Below are positions 1-8,731 of a stretch of DNA of 9,278 nt, piece after piece. A program made the translations under genes and the position numbers. The stretch comes from an uncultured Oscillospiraceae bacterium (GTDB lineage: Bacteria > Bacillota > Clostridia > Oscillospirales > Ruminococcaceae). The notes beneath the pieces are model-generated. The model saw only the letters and a list, made by a program, of their open reading frames with translations, had not been told where the DNA came from and searched no databases. Numbering within the stretch: the stretch's first letter is position 1; each line of letters starts with the position of its first letter. The stretch lies in assembly GCA_934408835.1 (NCBI GenBank), contig CAKRVU010000034.1, positions 1 to 9,278 of the forward strand, written 5' to 3'.

Positions 1-227
1 ATACGGATATTGTTATTGACAAAGTAGTAGCTGTAGAGAAAGATCATGATTTCATGGTTGGCGCGCCCTATGTAACCGGAGCAACCGTTTCAGCAAAGGT
101 GCTTAAAAACGGCAAATCCAAAAAGATTACAGTTTTCACTTATAAGCCCAAGAAGGATAGCAAGAGAAAAATGGGGCACAGACAGCCGTATACACAATTG
201 AAAATTGAATCTATTCAGGTAAAATAA
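1..227 (+). CDS. rplU: 50S ribosomal protein L21, 3' part
   Basis: This is the C-terminal part of L21, a small protein that binds 23S rRNA in the large ribosomal subunit. The first complete codon is at 3-5, the stop (TAA) is at 225-227, and the N-terminal part lies outside the window. What remains includes a VGAPYV segment and the lysine-rich stretch leading to GHRQPYT near the C-terminus, which is the recognisable L21 signature and part of its rRNA-binding region. It is followed 9 bases later by prp and then rpmA, the usual Firmicutes order. L21 and L27 are commonly co-transcribed; the leader that might carry L21 autoregulation is upstream and not visible. No sign of truncation other than the window edge. 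Confidence 0.96.
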   Translation, partial: TDIVIDKVVAVEKDHDFMVGAPYVTGATVSAKVLKNGKSKKITVFTYKPKKDSKRKMGHRQPYTQLKIESIQVK

Positions 228-236
228 AAACAGAAA

Positions 237-560
237 ATGATTCGAGCTGAGTTTTTTCGGTCATCAGAAGGCTTTTCGGGATTTTCGATTTCCGGTCATG
301 CCGGGATGGCGGTCGCCGGAGAGGCGGACGTAGTTTGCGCCGCTGTTTCATCGGCTGTACAGCTGACAGCAAACGGATTGACGGAGGTTTGCGGTGAAAC
401 GGTTTCCCTTGCGGTGGAAGAAAACCAAATTCGTCTGATCAAAGAAAATGAGAGTTTATCCGATAGCGGACGATGTTTTTTGGAAGCGCTGTTTCTTCAT
501 TTGCAGTTGCTTTCGGAAGAGAGCCCGGACGCTATTACAATCATTCTAACGGAGGTGTAA
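237..560 (+). CDS. prp: Ribosomal-processing cysteine protease Prp
   Basis: Prp (YsxB family, 107 residues, normal length) is the cysteine protease that removes the N-terminal extension of L27 in Firmicutes, a step needed for a working peptidyl-transferase region. The catalytic pair is visible: His21 in a GHAG motif and Cys34 in DVVCAAVS. The gene sits between rplU and rpmA, and its substrate is the very next gene. I see no strong ribosome-binding site before the ATG, only 9 bases after the rplU stop, so translation probably depends on ribosomes finishing rplU. The His-Cys spacing is 13 residues, whereas I recall 12 (His22, Cys34) in Staphylococcus aureus Prp; this looks like a one-residue insertion in the active-site loop. 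The identification rests on motif and position and is firm. Confidence 0.94.
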   Translation: MIRAEFFRSSEGFSGFSISGHAGMAVAGEADVVCAAVSSAVQLTANGLTEVCGETVSLAVEENQIRLIKENESLSDSGRCFLEALFLHLQLLSEESPDAITIILTEV

Positions 561-563
561 GGT

Positions 564-2190
<1,627 letters not shown>

Positions 2191-2286
2191 TTTTCTTCAG
2201 GACTCGCCATGGACGCTGTCTTGACTGTGGCTGTTACAAATTCAAACCGGTAAATATTTCCAAAGTGTAAAATCGGCAAGATGGGC

Positions 2287-2315
2287 TTAACAAAATTTTG
2301 GGTATGTGTTATAAT
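2287..2315 (+). promoter_or_regulatory. Promoter of tig (sigma-A type, extended -10)
   Basis: TTAACA (2287-2292) and TATAAT (2310-2315) are separated by exactly 17 bases. A TG one base before the -10 (2307-2308) makes an extended -10. A transcript would start near 2322, about 30 bases before the tig ATG. The spacer contains the perfect palindrome CAAAATTTTG (2291-2300), which overlaps the -35 and could be an operator or just AT-rich sequence. Confidence 0.85.
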
Positions 2316-2339
2316 ATCATATTGTATTGGATTACTTTC

Positions 2340-2345
2340 AGGAGG
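2340..2345 (+). promoter_or_regulatory. Ribosome-binding site of tig
   Basis: AGGAGG with 8 bases to the ATG at 2354. It fixes the start of tig: the in-frame ATG at 2327 would lie almost at the predicted 5' end of the mRNA with no such site. Confidence 0.9.
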
Positions 2346-2353
2346 ATCGTAAA

Positions 2354-3670
2354 ATGACGCTGGTAAACAAAGAAAATAAAGAGGTGAATCAATACGAGTT
2401 AGAAGTTTCGGTGGAAGCTTCTGTATTCGATGAAGCCTGTAATAAAGCGTATAAAAAAAATGTAAAAAGAATTTCAGTGCCCGGGTTTCGGGTCGGCAAG
2501 GCGCCTCGTCAAGTGATTGAAAAACGCTATGGTGAGGGCGTGTTTTATGAAGACGCGATTGAACTGTCGTATCCTGCTGCTTTGGCGGCTGCGATTGAGG
2601 AAGCCGGTTTGGACGTGGTTGCTGTGGAATCATTGGAACCAACGGAGGTTAGCGCGGAAAAAGGATTTTCTTTTAAGGCGCTTTGTATCGTAAAACCCGA
2701 AGTGGATATTGATGATTACAAAAACATTTCTGTTACCAAAGAAATTCCCAATATCACCGATGAGGATGTAGATCGGGAAATCAAACAATTGCAGGAGCGC
2801 AACGGACGGATGATCAATGTCGAAGATCGCGCCGCAGAGGATGGCGATACGGTCATTATTGATTTTGACGGTTATGTAGACGATGAGGCCTTTGATGGAG
2901 GAAAAGCCGAGCACTTTTCGTTAAAGTTGGGGTCGGGACAATTTATTCCTGGGTTTGAAGATCAGATTGTCGGAAAGCAAATCGGGGACGAGTTTGACGT
3001 TCATGTTACCTTCCCGGAGGATTACCATGTAGAAAATCTTGCCGGAAAGCCGAGCGTATTCCACTGCAAATTACATGAAATCAAGACGGTGGAGTTGCCT
3101 GATTTGGACGACGAGCTGGCAAAAGACGTCAGTGAATTTGATACATTGAATGAATTAAAAGCCGATATCAGGGAAAAATTGGAGACAGCGGCTGTTTCTA
3201 ACGCTGACAACGAGGTGGAAAAACAGTTAGTTGATGCGCTTGTGGAACATTTGAAGGCGGAGATTCCTCCTGTTATGTTTGAAAAACGAATTGACGACTT
3301 GGTGCGCGAATTTGAACATCGTATTTCTATGCAGGGATTGTCGATGGATCTTTATCAGCAATATACCGGCATGACAAAGGAACAGATTCGCGATCAATTT
3401 CAGGAACAGGCGGAGCGTCAGGTAAAAGTCCGTCTTGCTTTGGAAAAGATTGCAGATTTGGAGAATTTTGAAGCTTCGGAACAGGAAATCGAGGACGAGT
3501 TTTCCAAGCTGTCTGAACAGTACCATATGGAACTGGAAGAATTGAAAAAAGCAATCAGCGCCGAAGATCTCAAAAAAGACATTGCGGTCGATAAGGCAAT
3601 GAAGTTTGTAACAGAGCAGGCAAATGTGACTGAAGTGGAAAAATCGTCAGCCGATCAGGATGACAAATAA
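2354..3670 (+). CDS. tig: Trigger factor, ribosome-bound chaperone and prolyl isomerase
   Basis: Trigger factor binds L23 at the ribosome exit tunnel, shelters new chains and has peptidyl-prolyl isomerase activity. The 438 residues show the family layout. The N-terminal ribosome-binding domain (about 1-115) carries the loop GFRVGKAP at 44-51. An FKBP-type isomerase domain (about 160-245) has DGYVDDEAFDGG, IPGFED at 198-203 and VTFPEDYH at 218-225. The rest is the helical C-terminal substrate-binding domain, rich in Glu and Lys, with an acidic tail. The ribosome-binding loop has Val at position 47 where E. coli has Lys (FRK); Phe and Arg are kept. It has its own promoter, and clpP and clpX follow, an arrangement common in Clostridia that joins folding with proteolysis. 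Confidence 0.97.
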   Translation: MTLVNKENKEVNQYELEVSVEASVFDEACNKAYKKNVKRISVPGFRVGKAPRQVIEKRYGEGVFYEDAIELSYPAALAAAIEEAGLDVVAVESLEPTEVSAEKGFSFKALCIVKPEVDIDDYKNISVTKEIPNITDEDVDREIKQLQERNGRMINVEDRAAEDGDTVIIDFDGYVDDEAFDGGKAEHFSLKLGSGQFIPGFEDQIVGKQIGDEFDVHVTFPEDYHVENLAGKPSVFHCKLHEIKTVELPDLDDELAKDVSEFDTLNELKADIREKLETAAVSNADNEVEKQLVDALVEHLKAEIPPVMFEKRIDDLVREFEHRISMQGLSMDLYQQYTGMTKEQIRDQFQEQAERQVKVRLALEKIADLENFEASEQEIEDEFSKLSEQYHMELEELKKAISAEDLKKDIAVDKAMKFVTEQANVTEVEKSSADQDDK

Positions 3671-3690
3671 CGTTCAATATTCGGCGAAAG

Positions 3691-3723
3691 GATTCTGCTT
3701 CTGTTTGGATTGGAAGCAGAATC
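3691..3723 (+). terminator. Perfect 11-bp stem-loop after tig (partial terminator or attenuator)
   Basis: GATTCTGCTTC (3691-3701) is exactly complementary to GAAGCAGAATC (3713-3723), with an 11-base loop. It begins 20 bases after the tig stop. The following bases are TTCATATAAG, not a proper U-run, so termination is probably incomplete. It may reduce transcription into clpP or stabilise the tig 3' end. Confidence 0.5.
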
Positions 3724-3743
3724 TTCATATAAGCGCCAATATT

Positions 3744-3756
3744 CGACATTTTGTCG
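3744..3756 (+). other. Palindrome upstream of clpP, possible operator
   Basis: CGACA and TGTCG flank a TTT centre, 35 bases before the clpP start. A 9-base repeat, CAATATTCG, occurs just before it (3737-3745) and also just after the tig stop (3675-3683). No CtsR box (GGTCAAA-type direct repeat) or CIRCE element is visible near clpP. I could not place a convincing promoter here: TTGGAT (3705-3710) with TATAAG (3728-3733) at 17 bases is the best, weak candidate. Confidence 0.3.
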
Positions 3757-3791
3757 TATAGATAGAGCCATAGCGACAGGAGGTAATTGAA

Positions 3792-4373
3792 ATGGCATTA
3801 GTTCCAATGGTAATAGAACCAACCGGACACGGAGAGCGCTCGTTTGATATCTTTTCGCGGTTGCTCAATGACCGTGTAGTGATGTTGTCCGATCAGGTCA
3901 ACGATGTGACAGCCAGTCTGATTGTGGCGCAATTATTGTATTTGGAAGCGCAGGATCCAGAAAAGGATATTCAGCTTTATATCAATAGTCCTGGCGGTTC
4001 CATTTCTTCGGGAATGGCAATTTACGATACCATGCAGTATATCAAATGCGATGTTTCTACTATTTGTATTGGTATGGCTGCCTCTATGGGAGCATTTTTG
4101 CTGACTGCGGGTGCAAAAGGGAAGCGATTGGCTCTCCCGAATAGCGAAATTATGATTCATCAGCCGTTGGGCGGCGCACAGGGGCAGGCGACCGATATTG
4201 CCATTCACACAGAGCATATTTTGCGCATTAAGGATAAAATTAATAGGATGATGGCAAAAGCAACGGGGCAAAGCCTAGAACAGATTCAAAAGGATACTGA
4301 GCGCGATAACTTTATGACGGCAGAACAGGCAAGAGATTATGGTCTGATTGATAAGGTCATTGTGAGTCGTTAA
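3792..4373 (+). CDS. clpP: ATP-dependent Clp protease, proteolytic subunit
   Basis: ClpP is a serine protease that forms a double seven-membered ring, into which ClpX or ClpC feeds unfolded proteins. The 193 residues are the usual length. The catalytic triad is in place: Ser98 in GMAASMG, His123 in IMIHQPLGG and Asp172 in ERDNFM. The oxyanion-hole strand INSPGGS (64-70) is intact. The N-terminus, [10 protein letters not shown], is typical and short, with a brief propeptide or none. AGGAGGT at 3778-3784 stands 7 bases before the ATG. clpX follows after 23 bases, so the protease and its unfoldase are made together. No CtsR-type control site was seen, so regulation may come from the upstream promoter or an unrecognised operator. 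Confidence 0.98.
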   Translation: MALVPMVIEPTGHGERSFDIFSRLLNDRVVMLSDQVNDVTASLIVAQLLYLEAQDPEKDIQLYINSPGGSISSGMAIYDTMQYIKCDVSTICIGMAASMGAFLLTAGAKGKRLALPNSEIMIHQPLGGAQGQATDIAIHTEHILRIKDKINRMMAKATGQSLEQIQKDTERDNFMTAEQARDYGLIDKVIVSR

Positions 4374-4396
4374 GGGAATGTTTTAGGAGAGAAAAT

Positions 4397-5674
4397 ATGT
4401 CGACAGAATCAAAGGGGTTTTTGCGCTGCAGTTTTTGCGGAAAACCAGAGCATCAGGCAGAACGGCTGCTTTATGGAAATAGCGCCTATATATGCGATGA
4501 ATGTGTGATGTTATGCTATAATATGTTGGTAGAGGACGGCGTTTTCCCGCCTGTTTCTTCTGGCGCACCTCTCAAAATACGCGAAAAAAAGACAAAAAAT
4601 TCCGGCGAGGTTCCTGTTTTTAAAAAGCCGGTAGAAATCAAACAAATACTGGATCAGTATGTGATTGGTCAGGATGCTGCTAAAATCGCACTTTCTGTCG
4701 CGGTGTATAACCACTACAAGAGAATATTTGCTACAACTGAAGAACAAGTGGAATTGCAAAAAAGCAATGTGCTTTTAATAGGACCGACAGGAGTTGGAAA
4801 AACACTGTTGGCGCAAACGCTTGCCAAGGTGTTGGAGGTTCCGTTTGCGATTGCGGACGCTACAACCCTGACAGAGGCGGGGTACGTCGGAGAGGATGTT
4901 GAGAACGTGTTGCTCCGGCTTGTGCAGGCAGCGGATTATGATATTGAAGCTGCTCAAAGGGGAATTATCTATATTGATGAGATTGATAAAATCACCCGCA
5001 AATCAGAAAATGCCTCGATTACTCGCGACGTAAGTGGCGAGGGCGTTCAGCAGGCTCTTTTGAAAATCCTTGAGGGGACAATATCCAATGTGCCGCCGCA
5101 GGGCGGACGGAAGCATCCGAATCAGGAGTTTATTCAGATTGATACCAAAAACATTTTGTTTATTTGTGGCGGCGCTTTCGATGGTTTGGAAAAAGTGATT
5201 CACAAACGAATCGACGCTTCTTCCATTGGCTTTGGCGCTTCTTTAAAGGATAAAAATTCCGTGACATTAAGCAAAATGATGGAGCATATTGAGCCGCACG
5301 ATTTGGTAAGGTTTGGTATGATTCCGGAACTTGTTGGACGAATTCCGGTTATTACAGCGTTGGACGATCTCAATGAGGACGCATTGGTACGTATTTTGAC
5401 CGAGCCCAAAAATTCATTGGTCAAACAATATCAATACCTCTTTTCTTTAGATAACGTTTCATTGGAATTTACAGAAGACGCTCTGCGTGCTGTTGCCAAA
5501 AAAGCGATTAAAAGGAAAACGGGTGCCCGCGGATTGCGCGGCATTTTGGAAGGGGTTTTGTCGCAGATCATGTTTGAGATGCCGACCGAATCGTATACTT
5601 CTGTCGTTATTACCGCTGGCGTGGTGGACGGTACGGAAGCACCGGTGAAGGTGATGGAAGCTAAGGACGCCTAA
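4397..5674 (+). CDS. clpX: ATP-dependent Clp protease, ATP-binding subunit ClpX
   Basis: ClpX is the hexameric AAA+ unfoldase that recognises tagged proteins and passes them to ClpP. The 425-residue protein has every expected element. An N-terminal zinc-binding domain carries Cys11, Cys14, Cys33 and Cys36. The AAA+ module has Walker A GPTGVGKT (129-136), the pore loop GYVGED (162-167), Walker B IIYIDEID (190-197, Glu195) and the second pore loop RKH (238-240). The ClpP-contacting loop IGF is at 277-279, the arginine finger in GRIPV is Arg315, and sensor 2 is Arg378 in [14 protein letters not shown] at 4385-4390 precedes the ATG by 6 bases. A strong terminator follows about 95 bases after the stop. 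In many Clostridia lon genes come next; they are not here. Confidence 0.98.
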   Translation: MSTESKGFLRCSFCGKPEHQAERLLYGNSAYICDECVMLCYNMLVEDGVFPPVSSGAPLKIREKKTKNSGEVPVFKKPVEIKQILDQYVIGQDAAKIALSVAVYNHYKRIFATTEEQVELQKSNVLLIGPTGVGKTLLAQTLAKVLEVPFAIADATTLTEAGYVGEDVENVLLRLVQAADYDIEAAQRGIIYIDEIDKITRKSENASITRDVSGEGVQQALLKILEGTISNVPPQGGRKHPNQEFIQIDTKNILFICGGAFDGLEKVIHKRIDASSIGFGASLKDKNSVTLSKMMEHIEPHDLVRFGMIPELVGRIPVITALDDLNEDALVRILTEPKNSLVKQYQYLFSLDNVSLEFTEDALRAVAKKAIKRKTGARGLRGILEGVLSQIMFEMPTESYTSVVITAGVVDGTEAPVKVMEAKDA

Positions 5675-5768
5675 GAAAGAATGTTCTGATTGGAGAAATC
5701 GTCCAATTTGGATCTAGGTGTTTTGTTCCAGTGGGCATGATCCCCGAGAGATAAAAATTTGAAACAGC

Positions 5769-5810
5769 AAACTGATTTCGTTTTTAACGGAGTCAGTTTT
5801 GTTTTTCTTT
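5769..5810 (+). terminator. Intrinsic terminator of the tig-clpP-clpX unit
   Basis: A 14-base-pair stem (5769-5782 with 5786-5799, including two G-T pairs) closes a TTT loop and is followed by a T-rich run, TGTTTTTCTTT (5800-5810). It lies about 95 bases after the clpX stop and is the strongest terminator in the window. Confidence 0.88.
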
Positions 5811-5970
5811 CATGTATGGGATGGTGAACTATGCGATCGCTTTTGGTTTTGACGTTTTGTTTTTACTATCGCGCTGCCTTCATTTGGCTGGACAAGCGAA
5901 AAAATTGAAATTGTCCTATTAAAATCTTGGCTCAAATTTTTACGATTTTGACTATGATTCTTGCCGTAAT

Positions 5971-5995
5971 AGCGCGTATTATGACCGCGTTTTTT
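5971..5995 (+). terminator. Second terminator-like hairpin on the plus strand
   Basis: AGCGCG (5971-5976) pairs with CGCGTT (5986-5991, one G-T pair) around a 9-base loop, and the T-run (5990-5995) follows directly. It comes after the clpX terminator, so it may be a backup, or it may end a short transcript from the gap. No good promoter for such a transcript was found. Confidence 0.45.
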
Positions 5996-5998
5996 GAT

Positions 5999-6048
5999 AA
6001 AAAACTCCTGCGGTATCTTTGCCGTGCCACAGGAGATTCTCATTTTTT
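5999..6048. terminator. Bidirectional terminator serving the minus-strand gene
   Basis: CTCCTG (6005-6010) pairs with CAGGAG (6030-6035). Inside, CGGTA (6011-6015) can pair with TGCCG (6020-6024), leaving TGCCA bulged. On the minus strand the stem is followed by six T (complement of 5999-6004), and on the plus strand by a T-run at 6043-6048. It lies 66 bases beyond the stop of the minus-strand gene and is its likely terminator. Confidence 0.65.
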
Positions 6049-6100
6049 GTGTTTATGACGTTATTTGGGGTTGAACGCTTCATAGTTTGGAATAAAACGC

Positions 6101-6427
6101 CTATGACTGCACATCAATAGAATGGGCACCCTCATTCGTAAAAAGCTTGATAGCCGTTTGGCAGAATTCCTCATCCGTTTTTATGTTTACAGTTGCTTTT
6201 GATTCTGTGACAGCGGAAGGGCTGGCTGCAAACGGCACGGTTAGATCTTCCTTAATTTGCAACGGTGAATCTATTGCGCCTCCAAATTCAATTGCTGGCT
6301 GGTAGCTTGGAATAGGGTTTGTGACGTCTGTCCTTACACTGATGATGGGAATCTGCTCTTTCAACAGGTCGACTGCATGATGCGCGTTGGATTCACTGGT
6401 AAAAACCGCTTTGATCTGCTTTTTCAT
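6101..6427 (-). CDS. Uncharacterised 108-residue protein, probable ferredoxin-like fold
   Basis: I do not recognise this protein. It begins MKKQIKAVFT and has no signal peptide, membrane segment or metal-binding cysteine cluster (a single Cys at 89), so it is probably cytoplasmic. Two similar halves can be seen. The first has a strand (3-10), a helix starting SESNAHHAV (11-25) and a strand (26-33). The second has a strand (78-84), a helix starting DEEFCQTAI (85-100) and a strand (103-107). A Pro- and Ser-containing linker (34-74) joins them. This beta-alpha-beta repeat suggests a ferredoxin-like or ACT-like small domain, which is inference only. The gene is real: AAGGAG (6437-6442 on the plus strand) stands 9 bases before the ATG, a candidate promoter lies upstream and a terminator downstream. 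It is the only minus-strand gene here, divergent from prfA. Confidence 0.75.
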   Translation of the reverse strand: MKKQIKAVFTSESNAHHAVDLLKEQIPIISVRTDVTNPIPSYQPAIEFGGAIDSPLQIKEDLTVPFAASPSAVTESKATVNIKTDEEFCQTAIKLFTNEGAHSIDVQS

Positions 6428-6456
6428 ATTGATCTTCTCCTTTTTTCATAGTGTCG

Positions 6457-6469
6457 GCAAAAATTTTGC
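6457..6469. other. Palindrome at the predicted transcript start of the minus-strand gene
   Basis: GCAAAA and TTTTGC are separated by one A, a perfect 13-base palindrome. It lies about 3 to 15 bases into the predicted minus-strand transcript, a usual place for a repressor to bind. A related core, CAAAATTTTG, lies in the tig promoter. Both are AT-rich, so chance is a real possibility. Confidence 0.3.
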
Positions 6470-6478
6470 GTGATATTT

Positions 6479-6507
6479 ATTGTAATTCTTGCCTATATTC
6501 CCTACAA
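6479..6507 (-). promoter_or_regulatory. Candidate promoter of the minus-strand small gene
   Basis: Read on the minus strand, TTGTAG (6507-6502) and TACAAT (6484-6479) are 17 bases apart. The -10 is good (5 of 6) and the -35 weak (3 of 6). The transcript would start near 6472, giving a leader of about 45 bases. It overlaps the prfA promoter almost completely. Confidence 0.5.
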
Positions 6508-6518
6508 TGTGTTATAAT
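6489..6518 (+). promoter_or_regulatory. Promoter of prfA (extended -10)
   Basis: TTGCCT (6489-6494) and a perfect TATAAT (6513-6518) are 18 bases apart, with TG at 6510-6511 forming an extended -10. The 12 bases ending in this -10 (6507-6518) are identical to those of the tig promoter. Transcription would start near 6525, leaving a leader of about 80 bases. Confidence 0.8.
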
Positions 6519-6603
6519 GAATGTTAAGTGGATTTTATTCCAATAGCGTAGATAGAATATTTAGACTCAAAATAAGAGAGCAAATCAACAGGGAGAACAT
6601 GAT

Positions 6604-7701
6604 ATGATGGATATGTTTGACCGTCTTGAAGCGGTTGAAAAACATTATGAAGAAATGAATCAACGACTTTCACAACCTGAAATTGTGCAGCAGCAAGAGC
6701 GGTATTGCGCTTTGATGAAGGAATGTAAAATGCTGACTCCGATTGTAGAGGCATTTTCCGAATACAAAAAATTCCGAAATGATTTTCTAGAAGCAAAAGA
6801 ATTATTGCAAGCGGGCAGTCTGGAAAAGGACTTTCGTGAAATGGTGCAGCAGCAATATGAGGAGAGTCAGCGGCAGATAGAGGAAATAGAGAAGCGGCTG
6901 CAACTACTATTGTTGCCGAAGGATCCAAATGATGAGAAGAATGTGATTATAGAAATCCGCGGAGGTGCAGGCGGAGAAGAAGCGGCATTGTTTGCCGCGG
7001 ATTTGTTCCGGATGTACACGATATATGCCCAGAGGCAGGGATTGCGGACAGAGGTTTTGAATGCTAACGAGACGGAGCTTGGCGGTTTTAAAGAAGTCAG
7101 CTTTGAAATTCAAGGAGAGGGTGCCTACTCGAAACTGAAGTTTGAAAGCGGAGTGCACCGGGTGCAGCGAGTGCCGGAAACGGAAACGCAAGGACGGATT
7201 CATACTTCCACCGTTACGGTAGCTGTGCTTCCTGAAGCGGAGGAAGTAGAACTTCAAATTGATCCGTCTGATTTACAGATAGATACCTTCCGCGCAAGCG
7301 GCGCCGGCGGTCAGCATATCAACAAGACGGAGTCCGCCATACGGATTACACACCTTCCTACTGGACTTGTAGTCGAGTGCCAGGACGAACGCAGTCAATA
7401 TAAAAATAAAGATAAAGCCATGAAAATTCTGCGTTCCCGTTTGTATGAACAGGCGCGTCAGGAGGCTGAGGACAAAATTGCGTCGGAGCGAAGAACTCAG
7501 GTTGGGACGGGTGATCGCTCAGAGCGCATCCGAACCTATAATTTTCCGCAAGGGCGCATCACCGATCACCGGATTGGACTGACTTTATACCGTCTGGAGC
7601 AGGTGCTAAACGGCGGTTTGCAGGAGATGATTGATCAATTGATTACGGCCGATCAAACAGCAAAACTGGCAGCGGAAGCGAATGAACGTCATGACGGATA
7701 A
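6604..7701 (+). CDS. prfA: Peptide chain release factor 1
   Basis: RF1 reads UAA and UAG stop codons in the ribosomal A site and triggers release of the finished protein. The 365 residues are the usual length. RF1 rather than RF2 is shown by the P-x-T type recognition tripeptide PET at 191-193, after HRVQRV; RF2 would have SPF. The catalytic GGQ is at 235-237 in [11 protein letters not shown], and GGAGGEEA is at 120-127. I chose the first of three close in-frame ATGs (6604, 6607, 6613), because AGGGAG (6590-6595) is 8 bases before it. Most relatives begin MFD, which would be 6613, but that is 17 bases from the site. The gene for PrmC, the methylase acting on the GGQ glutamine, is often next to prfA; it is not found here. 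Confidence 0.97.
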   Translation: MMDMFDRLEAVEKHYEEMNQRLSQPEIVQQQERYCALMKECKMLTPIVEAFSEYKKFRNDFLEAKELLQAGSLEKDFREMVQQQYEESQRQIEEIEKRLQLLLLPKDPNDEKNVIIEIRGGAGGEEAALFAADLFRMYTIYAQRQGLRTEVLNANETELGGFKEVSFEIQGEGAYSKLKFESGVHRVQRVPETETQGRIHTSTVTVAVLPEAEEVELQIDPSDLQIDTFRASGAGGQHINKTESAIRITHLPTGLVVECQDERSQYKNKDKAMKILRSRLYEQARQEAEDKIASERRTQVGTGDRSERIRTYNFPQGRITDHRIGLTLYRLEQVLNGGLQEMIDQLITADQTAKLAAEANERHDG

Positions 7702-8731
7702 AGTGAATTCAACAGAGCTAATTTTTATGGACGATCAGGCCATTTCCAGAGCCGCTGCATCTTTAAAGCGTGGGGAATTGGTTGCGATTCCGACAGAAAC
7801 TGTCTACGGACTTGCTGCAAACGGGTTGGATGAAGTTGCAGTATCCAATATTTTTAAGGCAAAGGGGCGCCCGCAAGACAATCCGCTCATCTTACATATT
7901 GCGGAGTTTCGTATGCTGCGGCAGTTGACGGAAGGACTTTCGGATACTGCCCTGGCATTGGCAAAAGAGTTTTGGCCGGGACCGCTTACAATGATTCTGC
8001 CAAAATCAGAGCTGGTCCCGGATATTGTCACCGCCGGGTTGGATACGGTTGCCATTCGTATGCCACAACATGAAAAGACGCGCTCTTTGATTAGACGCGC
8101 GGGGATTCCGCTCGCCGCTCCGTCTGCAAACTTATCCGGAAAGCCAAGCCCGACGACAGCCGAGCATGTGTATCATGATTTTTGCGGGAAAATCCCTTTG
8201 ATTTTGGATGGCGGTTCCTGCACATTTGGGTTGGAATCTACTGTAATTCAAGTATCAGAAGGGCGAGTTCGGCTATTGCGACCGGGGGCTATCACTCCGT
8301 CCGACCTTTCCAGAGTAGTGCAGGGGGTTGAAGTCGATGAAGCTGTCTTTCGCCCTTTGAAGAAAAACGAAACAGCCTCGTCGCCGGGAATGAAATACAG
8401 GCACTATGCTCCCGAGGCAAAAGTAATATTGGTGGAGGGTTCTTTTTCCCAGTTCCGCCAGTTTGTCGAGCAACAGCCGGACGATGGAAAATATGTTCTG
8501 GTTTTTTCTGGCGAAGAGGCCGCTTTTTCAGATCATGTTATGACTTACGGCAGGACGGAAGCGGAACAGGCAAAAGAATTATTTGCGGTTTTGCGTAAGA
8601 TTGACGATTTGGACGCGAAGACGGTTTATGTCCGCGCACCGTCCTTAAACGGCATTGGACTTGCGGTGTATAATCGCTTATTGCGGGCATCTGCTTTTGA
8701 GGTGATTCGTCTGTCAGGTGATCGGGTATGA
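7682..8731 (+). CDS. ywlC: Threonylcarbamoyl-AMP synthase, Sua5/YwlC type
   Basis: This enzyme makes threonylcarbamoyl-AMP from threonine, bicarbonate and ATP, the first step of the t6A modification at position 37 of tRNAs reading ANN codons. It is the two-domain Sua5 form (349 residues), longer than the single-domain TsaC. The YrdC domain covers about 15-205, with [11 protein letters not shown] (37-47), [11 protein letters not shown] (59-69) and SANLSGKPS (148-156). The linker with [10 protein letters not shown] (235-244) leads to the C-terminal Sua5 domain, ending in [13 protein letters not shown]. It overlaps prfA by 20 bases in another frame. An alternative start at 7691 gives a protein three residues shorter. 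No strong ribosome-binding site precedes either, so translation is probably coupled to prfA. Confidence 0.94.
   Translation: MNVMTDKVNSTELIFMDDQAISRAAASLKRGELVAIPTETVYGLAANGLDEVAVSNIFKAKGRPQDNPLILHIAEFRMLRQLTEGLSDTALALAKEFWPGPLTMILPKSELVPDIVTAGLDTVAIRMPQHEKTRSLIRRAGIPLAAPSANLSGKPSPTTAEHVYHDFCGKIPLILDGGSCTFGLESTVIQVSEGRVRLLRPGAITPSDLSRVVQGVEVDEAVFRPLKKNETASSPGMKYRHYAPEAKVILVEGSFSQFRQFVEQQPDDGKYVLVFSGEEAAFSDHVMTYGRTEAEQAKELFAVLRKIDDLDAKTVYVRAPSLNGIGLAVYNRLLRASAFEVIRLSGDRV

Larger units (their letters stand above)
5675..6100. other. Gene-free stretch with several hairpins between clpX and the minus-strand gene
   Basis: No convincing gene lies in these 426 bases. From left to right I see a small inverted repeat, ATTGGA and TCCAAT (5689-5694, 5702-5707), the clpX terminator (5769-5810), a palindrome GCGATCGC (5833-5840), a second hairpin with a T-run (5971-5995) and a hairpin with T-runs on both strands (5999-6048). 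A 36-codon open frame at 5812-5922 starts right after the clpX terminator and has a hydrophobic middle and basic end, but lacks a ribosome-binding site. It could be an untranslated spacer, a small RNA locus or decayed sequence. Confidence 0.6.

Noticed and set aside
2327..2353. Nine-codon longer start for tig
   Set aside because: It would begin about 5 bases from the predicted transcript start with no ribosome-binding site, and would translate through the AGGAGG that serves the ATG at 2354.
5812..5922. 36-codon open frame on the plus strand after the clpX terminator
   Set aside because: No ribosome-binding site or promoter was found. The hydrophobic middle is mildly suggestive, so it is noted under the gap but not called a gene.
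5810..6043. 77-codon open frame on the minus strand after the small gene
   Set aside because: It begins inside the bidirectional terminator, has no ribosome-binding site and ends over the clpX terminator; the translation is basic and shows no domain.
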